Assembly (NCBI GenBank): GCA_965213855.1
Contig: CBDCAA010000011.1
Span: forward strand, 806,001 to 870,000
Reading direction: 5' to 3'
DNA length: 64,000 nt
DNA from: JBBROS01 sp965213855
GTDB lineage: Bacteria > Pseudomonadota > Alphaproteobacteria > Acetobacterales > Acetobacteraceae
Both the position numbers and the translations under genes were made by a program. The first letter of the stretch is position 1; every line of letters starts with the position of its first letter. The notes beneath the pieces are model-generated. The model was not told where the DNA came from, made no database searches, and saw only the letters and a program-made list of their open reading frames with translations. This document shows positions 26,168 through 36,980 of the stretch, one piece after another.

Positions 26168-26535
26168 GGATGGTGCTCCCTTTGGCGCTTCGATCGTCGG
26201 TTGACGCGGCAAACAAGCATTGAAGCTGGGTCATCGCTGCGAATGTGCAACATGGGTCTTGCCGCGCATTGCTGCATCGTTCGTGGGTCCGGCGCAAACG
26301 AACGCGCGGTGCAGGCGTTCAACCCGTCTATACACACGGACGCCACGCGCATGGACACGGTCGCCCGCCGGACGGAGGCCTGCAAGGTTCCCGCCGATGG
26401 GCTCGAACTCGGCCGCTTCGCCTCCGCAGCGGTGCTCGCGGTCGCGCTCGCCACCCCGGGGAGCCCGCCTGAGATGCCCTGGCACCGACCCAAACCGACC
26501 GGGAACCCGCCACAATCGATTGCGAAAACCGGGTC
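26168..26535. other. Intergenic region without a recognised gene
   Basis: 368 bp between the divergent CBS and GT25 genes. A frame open across it from 26220 has no family features and only continues because of the high GC content. The most AT-rich part (26200-26290) probably carries the promoter of the CBS gene. No clear operator, RNA gene or transposon end was seen. Confidence 0.5.
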
Positions 26536-27777
26536 ATGAGCACCCTCGCCAGCCTTCGGGCCGAAGCCCTCGCCGCCCGCGCCGCCAACGACCCGAACCG
26601 GGCCGTGACCGCCTGGCGCGCCCTCCTGGACGCGGCGCCGGACGATTGGGGCCTGGCGCTCGAACTCAAGCGGGACCTCAAGGCCGGCTGGCACTATCCG
26701 GACAGCGACGCGCGGTTCCGCCGCGCCGCCCGCCGCCTGCCGGACGAGGAGTGGCTCGCGCATTACAGCCTGCTCTATGCCTTCCACGGCAGCGACCTCG
26801 AGACGATCGACGCCCGCGCCGGCACGCTGCTGCGCCGTTGGCCCGACGAGCCGCGGCTGCACGCGATCCTCGGCGACGTGGCGCGGCAGCGCCGCGACTG
26901 GCCCGGCGCCGTCCGCGGCTTCTCCGACGCCGCCCGGCTCCATCCCGGCCATCAGCACTACGAGACGAAGGCCATTGCCGCCGGGCTCTACGCCCGGCTG
27001 CAGTCCAGCCGAGACCGCTCGCCCTGGCCCGACCACGGGCCCGGCTACGCCGCCTTCGTCATCAACCTCGACCGCAACGCCGAGCGCATGGTCGAGCTGC
27101 AACGGCAGTTCGCCGGCAGCCCGGTCCCGCTCCGCCGCCTGCCCGCCGTCGAGGGCAGCCGGCTGCCCGCATCCGCCGTCCGCCGTCTGACCGGGTCGGC
27201 CGACGCGCCGCGGGGCACCCTCGGCTGCTTCCTCAGCCATGCCGCCGCCTGGGAGGCGCTGCTCGCGACGTCCGAGAGCCACGCGCTGATCCTGGAAGAC
27301 GACGTGATCCCGCTGCTCGATTTGCCGGCGACCCTGGCTCCGCTCCGCATTCCGACCGGGTTCGACCTGTGCTTCGTCAACGACCGGCTCGAACCGAAGC
27401 TCGATTTCGCGGCGGCGACCGGGCTCAGCACCCAGACCTTGGCCGCGACCATGGCGGCCTTCCACCCGGACGAGAACGCGCCGGGTGGCGACGCATACGT
27501 CATCAGCCGCAGTGGCGCGGAGAAGCTCTTGGCCTGGGTCGCCGAGGATGGGATGGCCGCGGACGTGGACTGGCGCCTGCTGGCCTACGCGCTCACTCCC
27601 GCCGAGATCGCCGCCATCCCGGCCCATGCCGTGGCGCGGCAGGAGCTCGACCGCCTGCAGGCCCGCATCCCGCGCAACGACCGCCTGCGCGCCCACACGC
27701 TGCATCCCGCCCTGATCCGAACCGTCGGCGTCAGCAGCGACCGCGAGGATCAGAACCGGCTGCACCCGGGCGCATGA
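26536..27777 (+). CDS. GT25-family glycosyltransferase with N-terminal TPR-like domain
   Basis: A 413-residue protein. Residues about 1-165 are helical and TPR-like (AVTAWRALLDAAPDDW, AILGDVARQRRDWPGAVRGFSDAARLHPGH). Residues about 170-390 are a glycosyltransferase family 25 domain, as in LPS galactosyltransferases: AFVINLDRNAERM at the start, GTLGCFLSHAAAWEAL, then the metal-binding ALILEDDV and a later GGDAYVISR. It probably modifies LPS or another surface glycan at the inner face of the membrane. It is monocistronic as far as can be seen. Confidence 0.85.
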   Translation: MSTLASLRAEALAARAANDPNRAVTAWRALLDAAPDDWGLALELKRDLKAGWHYPDSDARFRRAARRLPDEEWLAHYSLLYAFHGSDLETIDARAGTLLRRWPDEPRLHAILGDVARQRRDWPGAVRGFSDAARLHPGHQHYETKAIAAGLYARLQSSRDRSPWPDHGPGYAAFVINLDRNAERMVELQRQFAGSPVPLRRLPAVEGSRLPASAVRRLTGSADAPRGTLGCFLSHAAAWEALLATSESHALILEDDVIPLLDLPATLAPLRIPTGFDLCFVNDRLEPKLDFAAATGLSTQTLAATMAAFHPDENAPGGDAYVISRSGAEKLLAWVAEDGMAADVDWRLLAYALTPAEIAAIPAHAVARQELDRLQARIPRNDRLRAHTLHPALIRTVGVSSDREDQNRLHPGA

Positions 27778-27836
27778 TGCCCCCGGCGTTATGCCCGGGC
27801 GTTGACCCCTGCATCGGCAAAACCCATCCTTCGTGC

Positions 27837-28970
27837 ATGACCGAACACGTCGAATGCGTGGTGGTCGGCGCCGGGGTCGTCGGCCTGGCCGTCGCCCGCG
27901 CCCTGGCCCTCTCCGGCCGCGAGGTCTGGGTGCTTGAGGCCGCCGCCGGCATCGGCACCGGCATCTCGTCCCGGAACTCCGAAGTGATCCATGCCGGCAT
28001 CTACTACCCCGCCGACAGCCTGAAGGCCCGCTTCTGCGTCGACGGCAAGCGCCGTTTATACGAGTATTGCGCCCAGCGCGGCATCGCCCATGACCGCATG
28101 GGCAAGCTGATCGTCGCCTCCGAGGAGGCGGAGCTGCCCGTGCTCGACACTATCCGCGCGAAGGCTGCCGCGAACGGCGTGGTCGATCTCGAGCCGCTCG
28201 ACGGCGAGGCAGCGCGGCGGCTCGAGCCGGCGCTTCGCGTCGCCGGCGCCTTGCTGTCGCCGAGCACCGGCGTGGTCGACAGCCACGGGCTGATGCTGGC
28301 CATGCAGGGCGACCTGGAACACGCCGGCGGCGCTGCGGCCTTCCACGCCCCGGTCGTGGGCGGCGCCATCCAGCGCGGCACGATTCTGTTGCAGGTGGGC
28401 GGCGCGGAGCCGATGGACCTGGAATGCGAGGTCCTGGTCAATGCCGCCGGCCTGCATGCGCCAGCCCTGGCCCGCGCCCTCGCCGGCGTCCCGCCCGAGA
28501 CGGTCCCCGCCGGCCATCTCTGCAAGGGCAACTACTATTCCCTGACCGGCCGGGCGCCGTTCCGCCGGCTGATCTACCCGGTTCCGGAGAAGGCCGGCTT
28601 GGGCGTTCATCTCACGCTCGACCTCGGCGGACAGGCGCGGTTCGGGCCCGATGTGGAGTGGGTCGAGGCCGAAGCCTACGACGTCGACATCCGCCGCGCC
28701 GACGGCTTCTACGCCGCCATCCGCCGCTACTGGCCCGGCCTGCCCGATGGCGCCCTCGCCCCGGGTTACAGCGGCATCCGCCCCAAGGTCGGCGGCCCCA
28801 ACGACCCGGCAGCCGACTTCGTCGTCGCCGGCCCGGCCGTCCATGGCATCGGCGGCCTGGTCAACCTGTTCGGAATCGAAAGCCCCGGCCTCACCGCCTC
28901 CCTCGCCCTCGCCGCCCACGTCGCCGACCTCGTCAATCGCCGCAACGCCGCCGCAAGCTCCCCGCCCTGA
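27837..28970 (+). CDS. FAD-dependent L-2-hydroxyglutarate oxidase-like protein
   Basis: A 377-residue DAO-fold flavoprotein. The FAD-binding Rossmann start is VVVGAGVVGLAVARAL (residues 8-23), followed by the family block ISSRNSEVIHAGIYYP. HLCKGNYYSL and the C-terminal GYSGIRPKVGGP and LVNLFGIESPGLTASLA agree with the LhgO/YgaF group, which oxidises L-2-hydroxyglutarate and passes electrons to quinone. The ATG at 27837 starts directly before the Rossmann fold; the frame is open upstream but unsupported. No other pathway gene is adjacent. Confidence 0.85.
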   Translation: MTEHVECVVVGAGVVGLAVARALALSGREVWVLEAAAGIGTGISSRNSEVIHAGIYYPADSLKARFCVDGKRRLYEYCAQRGIAHDRMGKLIVASEEAELPVLDTIRAKAAANGVVDLEPLDGEAARRLEPALRVAGALLSPSTGVVDSHGLMLAMQGDLEHAGGAAAFHAPVVGGAIQRGTILLQVGGAEPMDLECEVLVNAAGLHAPALARALAGVPPETVPAGHLCKGNYYSLTGRAPFRRLIYPVPEKAGLGVHLTLDLGGQARFGPDVEWVEAEAYDVDIRRADGFYAAIRRYWPGLPDGALAPGYSGIRPKVGGPNDPAADFVVAGPAVHGIGGLVNLFGIESPGLTASLALAAHVADLVNRRNAAASSPP

Positions 28971-28978
28971 CGCGCGGC

Positions 28979-29003
28979 CTCCGCTCCCTGCCAGGGAGCG
29001 GAG
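28979..29003. terminator. Perfect 11-bp inverted repeat after the LhgO-like gene
   Basis: Arms 28979-28989 and 28993-29003 (CTCCGCTCCCT / AGGGAGCGGAG) around a 3-base loop, 9 bp after the stop at 28970. It probably ends the upstream transcript. There is no T run, so its use as a Rho-independent terminator is uncertain. Confidence 0.55.
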
Positions 29004-29070
29004 AAACGAGGTGTTGCTGGCAGAACGATCCGCGCCGGCCTAGCCTCGGTGAAAACGGGAGGACACGACA

Positions 29071-30225
29071 ATGAACACCTGGCTCATCGGCCTGCTGGCC
29101 GCGACCGCGCTCGTCCATGCCGCGCGGGCGGACATCGCCATCTCGTCCAACGACGCCCACACCGTGCTCGACCCGGCCGGCAACCAGGTCGCGGCGGCGA
29201 ACGCGCCGGCCGACACCGTCGATGTCATCGATCTGCAGGGCGAGCCGCGTATCGTCGCGAGTGTCGCCGCCCCTGGCAGCGTGGTCGGGCCGCCGATGGC
29301 CGTCGCGGTGGCGCCGGACGAGAGCTACGCCATCGTCTCCGGCGCCACGAAGGCCGAAGCCGGCGCGCCGTTCGGCATCGCGTTCGACGACAAGGTGTCG
29401 GTCATCGACCTGACCGCGAAGCCGCCGAAGGTGGTGCAGTCGCTCGCCGCCGGGGCCGGCGCGACCACGATCCGGATCAGCCCGGACGGCGCGCTGGCGA
29501 TCGTCGTCAACCGGACCGAGGGGACGCTGTCGCTGTTCACGGTCCATGACCGCATGCTGACGGCGGCCGGCAAGGTGCCGATCGACCCCAAGAGCATGCC
29601 GAGCGGCTTGGCGTTCCTGCCCGACGGCAAGACGGCGCTGCTCAGCCGGTATGGCGACCACCAGCTGAGCGTCCTGCGCATCGGCGGCACCACCAGCCAG
29701 CCCGCGGTCACCATCGACAAGCGCCCGCTGACGACGGCGTTGGCGCCCTACACGCTCGACGTGAGCCCGGACGGCCGGTTCGCCGCGGTCGGCAACATGG
29801 GCCGGGGCGACGGCGATGCGGACACCGTAAGCCTCATCGACCTCACCGCCGAGCCGTTCCGGACCGTGCAGACGTTACAGGTCGGGCGCTCGCCGGAGGG
29901 GCTGAAGTGGTCACCTGATGGCAAGTTCCTGGCGATCGGCGCCCAGAACGGCACCGGCAAGGCGCAGGACAGCCCGTTCTACCAGGACCACGGGCGCCTG
30001 GTCATGCTGGCGCTGGAAGGCAAAAGCCTGCATCCGGTCGCCGAGGCGCCGGTCGGGCGCTGGAGCCAAGGGATCGCCTTCAGCCGGGACGGGCGCACGC
30101 TGCTGATCCAGAACATGGTCGAACGCAGCATCATGGTGTTCGGCTGGGACGGGACGGTGCTGACCCCGAAGACCAAGCTCGATGTCGCCGCCGGTCCGGC
30201 TGCCATCCAGACGCCCTGGAAGTGA
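29071..30225 (+). CDS. Secreted YncE-like beta-propeller protein
   Basis: A 384-residue protein with a signal peptide (residues 1-20, ending ARA) and a seven-bladed propeller of the YncE / lactonase type. Repeated blades are visible as VSVIDLTAKPPKVVQSL, ISPDGALAIVVN, DVSPDGRFAAVGN and WSPDGKFLAIGA. No metal or catalytic motif stands out, so binding or scaffolding in the periplasm is as likely as enzyme activity. The ATG has GGGAGG 9 bases upstream. It stops 25 bp before the convergent phaC stop. Confidence 0.83.
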   Translation: MNTWLIGLLAATALVHAARADIAISSNDAHTVLDPAGNQVAAANAPADTVDVIDLQGEPRIVASVAAPGSVVGPPMAVAVAPDESYAIVSGATKAEAGAPFGIAFDDKVSVIDLTAKPPKVVQSLAAGAGATTIRISPDGALAIVVNRTEGTLSLFTVHDRMLTAAGKVPIDPKSMPSGLAFLPDGKTALLSRYGDHQLSVLRIGGTTSQPAVTIDKRPLTTALAPYTLDVSPDGRFAAVGNMGRGDGDADTVSLIDLTAEPFRTVQTLQVGRSPEGLKWSPDGKFLAIGAQNGTGKAQDSPFYQDHGRLVMLALEGKSLHPVAEAPVGRWSQGIAFSRDGRTLLIQNMVERSIMVFGWDGTVLTPKTKLDVAAGPAAIQTPWK

Positions 30226-30250
30226 GGTGCTGCGTTCGGTCCCGACCCTG

Positions 30251-32101
30251 TCAGTCGTCCTTGGTTGACGTCACTGCGACGTAGCTGCCCGGCGCCGGCT
30301 CCAGCGCAGGCAGGCCGCCCTCGCCAGGCTTGCGTGCAGGGACGCGTTCGTCGCCGAGCGCCGTCACCCAGCGCTGCCAGTCCGGCCACCAGCTTCCGGC
30401 CATCTCGGTCGCGCCGGCCAGCCAGGTCTCGGGATCGGACGGCAGCTCCGGGTTGATCCAGTGGCTGTACTTGCCGCCCTCGGGCGGGTTCACCACGCCG
30501 GCGATGTGGCCGCTGGCCGCCAGCACGAATCGCTTGGTGCCGCCCATGAGCTGGGTACCGCGGTACGTGCTCTTCCAGGGCGCGATGTGATCCTCCCGGG
30601 TCGAGAGAAAGTAAGTCGGCAGGTCGATCCGGCCGAGGTCGATCGGCGTGCCGGCGAGCGTGATGCCGCCCGGCTTGCAGAGCCGGTTCTCCTGATACAT
30701 GCGGCGCAGATAGAAGCTGTGCATCGCCGCCGGCATGCGGGTGCTGTCGCTGTTCCAATACAGCAGGTCGAACGGGAACGGCTCGTTGCCGAGCAGGTAG
30801 TTGTTCACGACGAACGACCAGATAAGGTCGTTGGCGCGGAGCATGTTGAACGTGGTCGCCATCTCCGAGCCTTCGAGGTACCCGCGCTTGTCCATCTTCT
30901 CCTCGAGCGCGCGGAGCTGCTCCTCGTCGATGAAGACGCCGAGCTCGCCGGCTTCCTGGAAGTCGGTCATGGTCACGAAGAACGTCGCCGACTTGATCCG
31001 GTCGTCGCCATGTGCGGCCATGTAGGACAGCGTGCTGGCGAGCAGCGTGCCGCCGAGGCAATAGCCGATCGCGTTGACCTCAAGCTCCCCGGTCGCGCGC
31101 TCGATCGCGTCCAGCGCGGCAAGGTAACCTTCGGTCATGTAGTCCTCGAATTTCTTGGCCGCGAGGTGCTCGTCCGGGTTCACCCAACTGATCATGAACA
31201 CGGTGTGGCCCTGGCTCACGGCCCAGCGGACCAGGCTGTTCTTGGGGCGGAGGTCCAGGATGTAGAACTTGTTGATCCACGGCGGCCCGATCAGCAGCGG
31301 CCGCTTCAGCACCGTCTCGGTCGTCGGCGCGTACTGGATCAGCTGCATCAGGTCGTTCTGGAACACGACCTTGCCCGGGCTGACGGCGATGTTCTCGCCG
31401 AGCTTGAAGGCGTCGACGTCCGTCATCTTGATGGTGAGCTTGCCGCGCCCACGCTCGAGGTCCGACAGGAGGTTGTTCAGGCCGCGCAGCAGGTTCTCGC
31501 CACCGGTCTCGGCGGTCTTGCGCAGCACCTCGGGGTTGGTGAGGACGAAGTTGCTCGGGCTCATCGCGTCGACGAACTGGCGCGAGTAGAAATCCACCTT
31601 GCGGGCGACCTTGGGCTCGAGCCCGTCGACCTGGCCGACGACGTCGTTCACGTAGCGCGCGCTGAGCAGGTATGACTGTTTGATGAAGTCGAACACCTCG
31701 CTCTCTTTCCAGGCGTCGTCCTTGAAGCGGCGGTCCTTCGGGTCGGCTTCGATCACCGGTTCGGAGTCCATGCCCCACATGCGGCGCGCGGTATTTTGCC
31801 AGAGCACCATGTAGTCCTGCCAGAAACCGACCTGGGCGTGGACCAGCTTGGCCGGGTTCTTCATCAGCTGCGTCGTCATTTCCATGAAGGCGTGGCCGAT
31901 GTTGAGCGGATCCAGGCTGGGCGCCTCGTGCGACTGCCGGTTTAGCCAGTCCGACACGAGGCGCTGCGAGCGTTCGGCGATGTCGGCCATCGAGCGGCCC
32001 ATCTGCGCCGGGTCGGCCAGCTTGAACCCGGGCGCCGCGTCGGTCTTCACGGGCGATCTCGGCTGCGGGGCGGCGGGGTCGGACTTCCCGGTGTCGGCCA
32101 T
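30251..32101 (-). CDS. phaC: Class I poly(3-hydroxyalkanoate) synthase
   Basis: A 616-residue polymerase joining (R)-3-hydroxyacyl-CoA units into PHA storage granules. The lipase-like box around the nucleophile is GYCLGG with Cys348; the class I N-terminal domain is complete (WQDYMVLWQNTARRMWGM). The catalytic His is in GHIAGVVNPP near the C-terminus. AAGGA lies about 10 bases before the ATG at 32101. It is divergent from the lipoprotein gene. phaA, phaB and a phasin are not in the window. Confidence 0.95.
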   Translation of the reverse strand: MADTGKSDPAAPQPRSPVKTDAAPGFKLADPAQMGRSMADIAERSQRLVSDWLNRQSHEAPSLDPLNIGHAFMEMTTQLMKNPAKLVHAQVGFWQDYMVLWQNTARRMWGMDSEPVIEADPKDRRFKDDAWKESEVFDFIKQSYLLSARYVNDVVGQVDGLEPKVARKVDFYSRQFVDAMSPSNFVLTNPEVLRKTAETGGENLLRGLNNLLSDLERGRGKLTIKMTDVDAFKLGENIAVSPGKVVFQNDLMQLIQYAPTTETVLKRPLLIGPPWINKFYILDLRPKNSLVRWAVSQGHTVFMISWVNPDEHLAAKKFEDYMTEGYLAALDAIERATGELEVNAIGYCLGGTLLASTLSYMAAHGDDRIKSATFFVTMTDFQEAGELGVFIDEEQLRALEEKMDKRGYLEGSEMATTFNMLRANDLIWSFVVNNYLLGNEPFPFDLLYWNSDSTRMPAAMHSFYLRRMYQENRLCKPGGITLAGTPIDLGRIDLPTYFLSTREDHIAPWKSTYRGTQLMGGTKRFVLAASGHIAGVVNPPEGGKYSHWINPELPSDPETWLAGATEMAGSWWPDWQRWVTALGDERVPARKPGEGGLPALEPAPGSYVAVTSTKDD

Positions 32102-32184
32102 CGTGGTTGGTATCCTTTCCGCCGGGGCAGCTGCCGCGCTATGTCCTGCCTGGCGGCGGGATCGATGCGGGGCGGGTCCGACTG

Positions 32185-33257
32185 ATGGTGATGGATGTTG
32201 GGTCTAAGGGTAGGGGCGCGCGGTGGCTGGGACAAGCGGCGCTGCTTGTTGCGCTGCTGCCCGGCTGTTCGACCGTCGAGACGTTCTACGCCGTGCAGCA
32301 GCCGTTCGAGACGCCCATCGATTGGTGGCACCAGCTGCAAGGCGGCGTGATCGCCGACGAACGGCCGCCGCCGCCGGGGGTAGGCGATCCCTATCCCAAC
32401 CTGGGCACGATCCCGGCCAGGCCGGCGCCGACGCCCGCGAGCGTGCGGGTCGCGCTCTCGGCCCGGCTTGCGAACGAGCGTGACCGGACGGACCGCCTGG
32501 CCTTACAGGACCCGATCGGCTCGGTGCCGAAACCCGGCGCACCGGGGACGGCCGGCGCCCTTGCCGCGGCTAGCCCCGGCGCGCCAACCGCCGTCCCGGC
32601 CACGCCGTCCCCCGCTGCACCGCCGCCCGCGGCGCCGTCCCCCGCAGCGCCGCTGCCGCGGCGCCGTCCCCCGCAGCGCCGCCGCCTGCGGCGCCGCCGT
32701 CGGCGTCTGAAGCGTCGGCTGCGCCCATGGCCCGGATCGTTGCTGCGGATGCACCGCCGCCAACCCCGGCGCCGCGCCCGGCGCCGGCACCGGCCGCGCC
32801 CGCCGCCCTGCAGGCTGCGGCATCGCCCAAGGCGCCGCCGCGCCAACCCACGGCCGGCGCGCCGCTGCCGAGCGGCCCCGTGCCGGCCTTGCCGGCCGCG
32901 GCCCCGGCCCTGCCGGCGCTCGACGGCATTCCCGCCGCCACCTTCGCCCCTGCGATCCCGAAGCCGCCGCCGCAGGTGGACGCTTCGTTCCTGCTGGGCT
33001 CGGCGGTGCTGCGCCCGGAGTCGGACGCGGCGCTGCGCCAGCTCGCCGCCCGGCGCGGCGGGGGGCCGGTCGCAGTCCTTGGCGGCGGCGACGCGGCATC
33101 CAGCACGGTCGACGCCCAGGCCGCCGCATTGCCGCTCGCGTGGCGCCGCGCCCGCGCGATCCAGGACGTGCTGGCCAGCGCCGGCGTGCCGACGTCAGCC
33201 ATGCACGTCGATGCGGCCGCATTGGCTCGCGGCGGCATCGCCCGTCTGGTAGAATGA
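32185..33257 (+). CDS. OmpA-like lipoprotein, apparent frameshift near 32657
   Basis: Two frames make one protein of about 357 residues. Part 1 (32185 to about 32657) has a lipoprotein signal ending LLPGC, then a Pro-rich region. Part 2, in the frame one base earlier (about 32658-33257), continues the same Pro/Ala-rich text and ends in an OmpA-like domain (FLLGSAVLRPESDAALRQL and RRARAIQDVLASAGV). A 30-bp repeat unit of 29 bp between them explains the switch: restoring one base gives SPAAPLPAAP. Without repair, part 1 reads on in an Arg-rich frame to 33252. It could be an assembly error, a mutation or phase variation. Likely role: linking outer membrane and peptidoglycan. ATG or GTG codons at 32188 and 32191 are alternative starts. 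Confidence 0.7.
32608..32696 (+). repeat. Three 30-bp Pro/Ala-coding repeats, the middle one 1 bp short
   Basis: Units 32608-32637 (30 bp), 32638-32666 (29 bp) and 32667-32696 (30 bp), each starting TCCCCCGC and ending GCGCCG. Units 1 and 3 both code for SPAAPPPAAP. The middle unit lacks one base at about 32657, which shifts the reading frame of the lipoprotein gene. Confidence 0.88.
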
Positions 33258-33294
33258 GCCGCTCGTAACCGGTTCCAGCCTGAAAAGCACCGTG

Positions 33295-34497
<1,203 letters not shown>

Positions 34498-34546
34498 GCA
34501 CCCCCACCCCGGAGTTGGGCGAGGGCTGTGCAGGCCAGCCGCCGCG

Positions 34547-35860
34547 ATGATGCCGCTCTCCATCGGCGTCGCCGGTCTCGGCACGGTCGGCGCCGGCCTG
34601 CTGCGCCTGCTGCACGATAACGCCGCGATCGTCGCCGCCCGCGCCGGCCGGCCGATCCGCGTCGCGTCCGTCAGCGCGCGCGACCGGACCCGTGACCGCG
34701 GCGTGCCCCTGGACGGCCTGCGCTGGCACGACAACCCTGTCGACCTCGCCCATGACCCGGCGGTCGACGTGGTCGTCGAACTCATCGGCGGCAGCGAAGG
34801 CCCGGCCCGCCACTTGGTCGAAGCCGCGCTCGCTGTCGGCAAGCCGGTCGTCACCGCCAACAAGGCGCTGCTTGCGATCCACGGGGCCGACCTTGCCGCC
34901 CGGGCCGAGGCCGCCCAGGTCGCGCTGGCGTTCGAGGCGGCGGTCGCCGGCGGCATCCCCGCGATCAAGGCCCTGCGCGAGGGCTTGGCCGGCAATCGGA
35001 TCGATCGCGTCGCCGGCATCCTGAACGGCACCTGCAACTACATCCTGACCGAGATGCGCACGGGCGGGCGGGCCTTCGCCGACGTGCTCGCCGATGCGCA
35101 GCGGCTCGGCTATGCCGAGAGCGACCCGAGCTTCGACGTCGACGGCGTCGACACCGCCCACAAGCTCGCCATCCTCGCCGCCCTCGCCTTCAACCGCCCG
35201 GTGGATGTCGCGGCGGTGCATGTGGAGGGCATCCGCCAGGTCTCGGCGCTCGACGTCGCGTTTGCCGCCGAGCTCGGCTACCGCATCAAGCTGCTCGGCA
35301 TCGCGCGCCGGCTCGCGGGTGGGGTCGAGACCCGGGTCCATCCGTGCATGGTGCCGCAATCGTCGCCCATCGCCCGCGTGGACGGCGTGTTCAACGCCGT
35401 CGAACTGGTGGGGGACTTTGTGGGTCGGGTCATGCTGGAAGGCCGCGGCGCCGGTGCCGGGCCGACCGCGAGCGCGGTGGTCGCCGACCTGGTGGACATC
35501 GCCCGCGGCCGTGCGGCGCCGGTATGGGGCGTCGATGCCGGGGGCGTCGATGTTGGGAGCGGCGCCCCGCTCCCGCACCGGCCGGCCGTGCCGATCTCCG
35601 CCCATGTCGGCTGCTACTACCTGCGCCTGATGGTGCTCGACCGCCCCGGCGTGATCGCCGACGTGACCGCGGCGCTGCGCGACGCAGGCGTGAGCCTGGA
35701 GAGCATGCTGCAACGCGGCCGCGCGCCCGGCGAGAGCGTGCCGGTCGTGCTCGTCACGCACGAGACGAACGAGGCGGCGATGCGCGCGGCGCTCGCGACC
35801 ATCGCCGCCCTCGACGCCGTCGTGGAGCCGCCGGCCCTGATCCGTATAGAGCCTGCTTAG
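34547..35860 (+). CDS. hom: Homoserine dehydrogenase
   Basis: A 437-residue enzyme making homoserine for threonine and methionine. The NAD(P) fold starts GVAGLGTVGAGLL; the catalytic core has TANKALLA and GILNGTCNYILTEM, with the active-site region EAVAGGIP-like (AAVAGGIPAIKALREGL). Residues about 355-437 form an ACT regulatory domain (YYLRLMVLDRPGVIADVTAAL), suggesting feedback by threonine. There are two adjacent ATG codons at 34547 and 34550; the first is used. The gap before it contains a degenerate REP-like palindrome. glpX starts 10 bp after the stop. Confidence 0.94.
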   Translation: MMPLSIGVAGLGTVGAGLLRLLHDNAAIVAARAGRPIRVASVSARDRTRDRGVPLDGLRWHDNPVDLAHDPAVDVVVELIGGSEGPARHLVEAALAVGKPVVTANKALLAIHGADLAARAEAAQVALAFEAAVAGGIPAIKALREGLAGNRIDRVAGILNGTCNYILTEMRTGGRAFADVLADAQRLGYAESDPSFDVDGVDTAHKLAILAALAFNRPVDVAAVHVEGIRQVSALDVAFAAELGYRIKLLGIARRLAGGVETRVHPCMVPQSSPIARVDGVFNAVELVGDFVGRVMLEGRGAGAGPTASAVVADLVDIARGRAAPVWGVDAGGVDVGSGAPLPHRPAVPISAHVGCYYLRLMVLDRPGVIADVTAALRDAGVSLESMLQRGRAPGESVPVVLVTHETNEAAMRAALATIAALDAVVEPPALIRIEPA

Positions 35861-35870
35861 GGGATCCTTG

Positions 35871-36860
<990 letters not shown>

Positions 36861-36980
36861 CCCCGCAAAACCAGTTTCCTCCCGTCCCGGCGACGCCGGC
36901 GCCGACCTATCCCACCGCGTGCCCAACCGCCGGAAATCAGCACCCTCGACCCGACTCGCCGCAATGCGCATCCTTCCCCC

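Noticed and set aside
26220..27836. Long N-terminal extension of the LhgO-like protein
   Set aside because: The frame runs antiphase through the GT25 gene, and the family N-terminus starts at 27837.
32727..33257. A separate gene starting at ATG 32727 (OmpA-like part only)
   Set aside because: It has no signal peptide or ribosome site, and the upstream sequence in this frame continues the Pro/Ala-rich text of the preceding lipoprotein; a frameshifted single gene explains it better.
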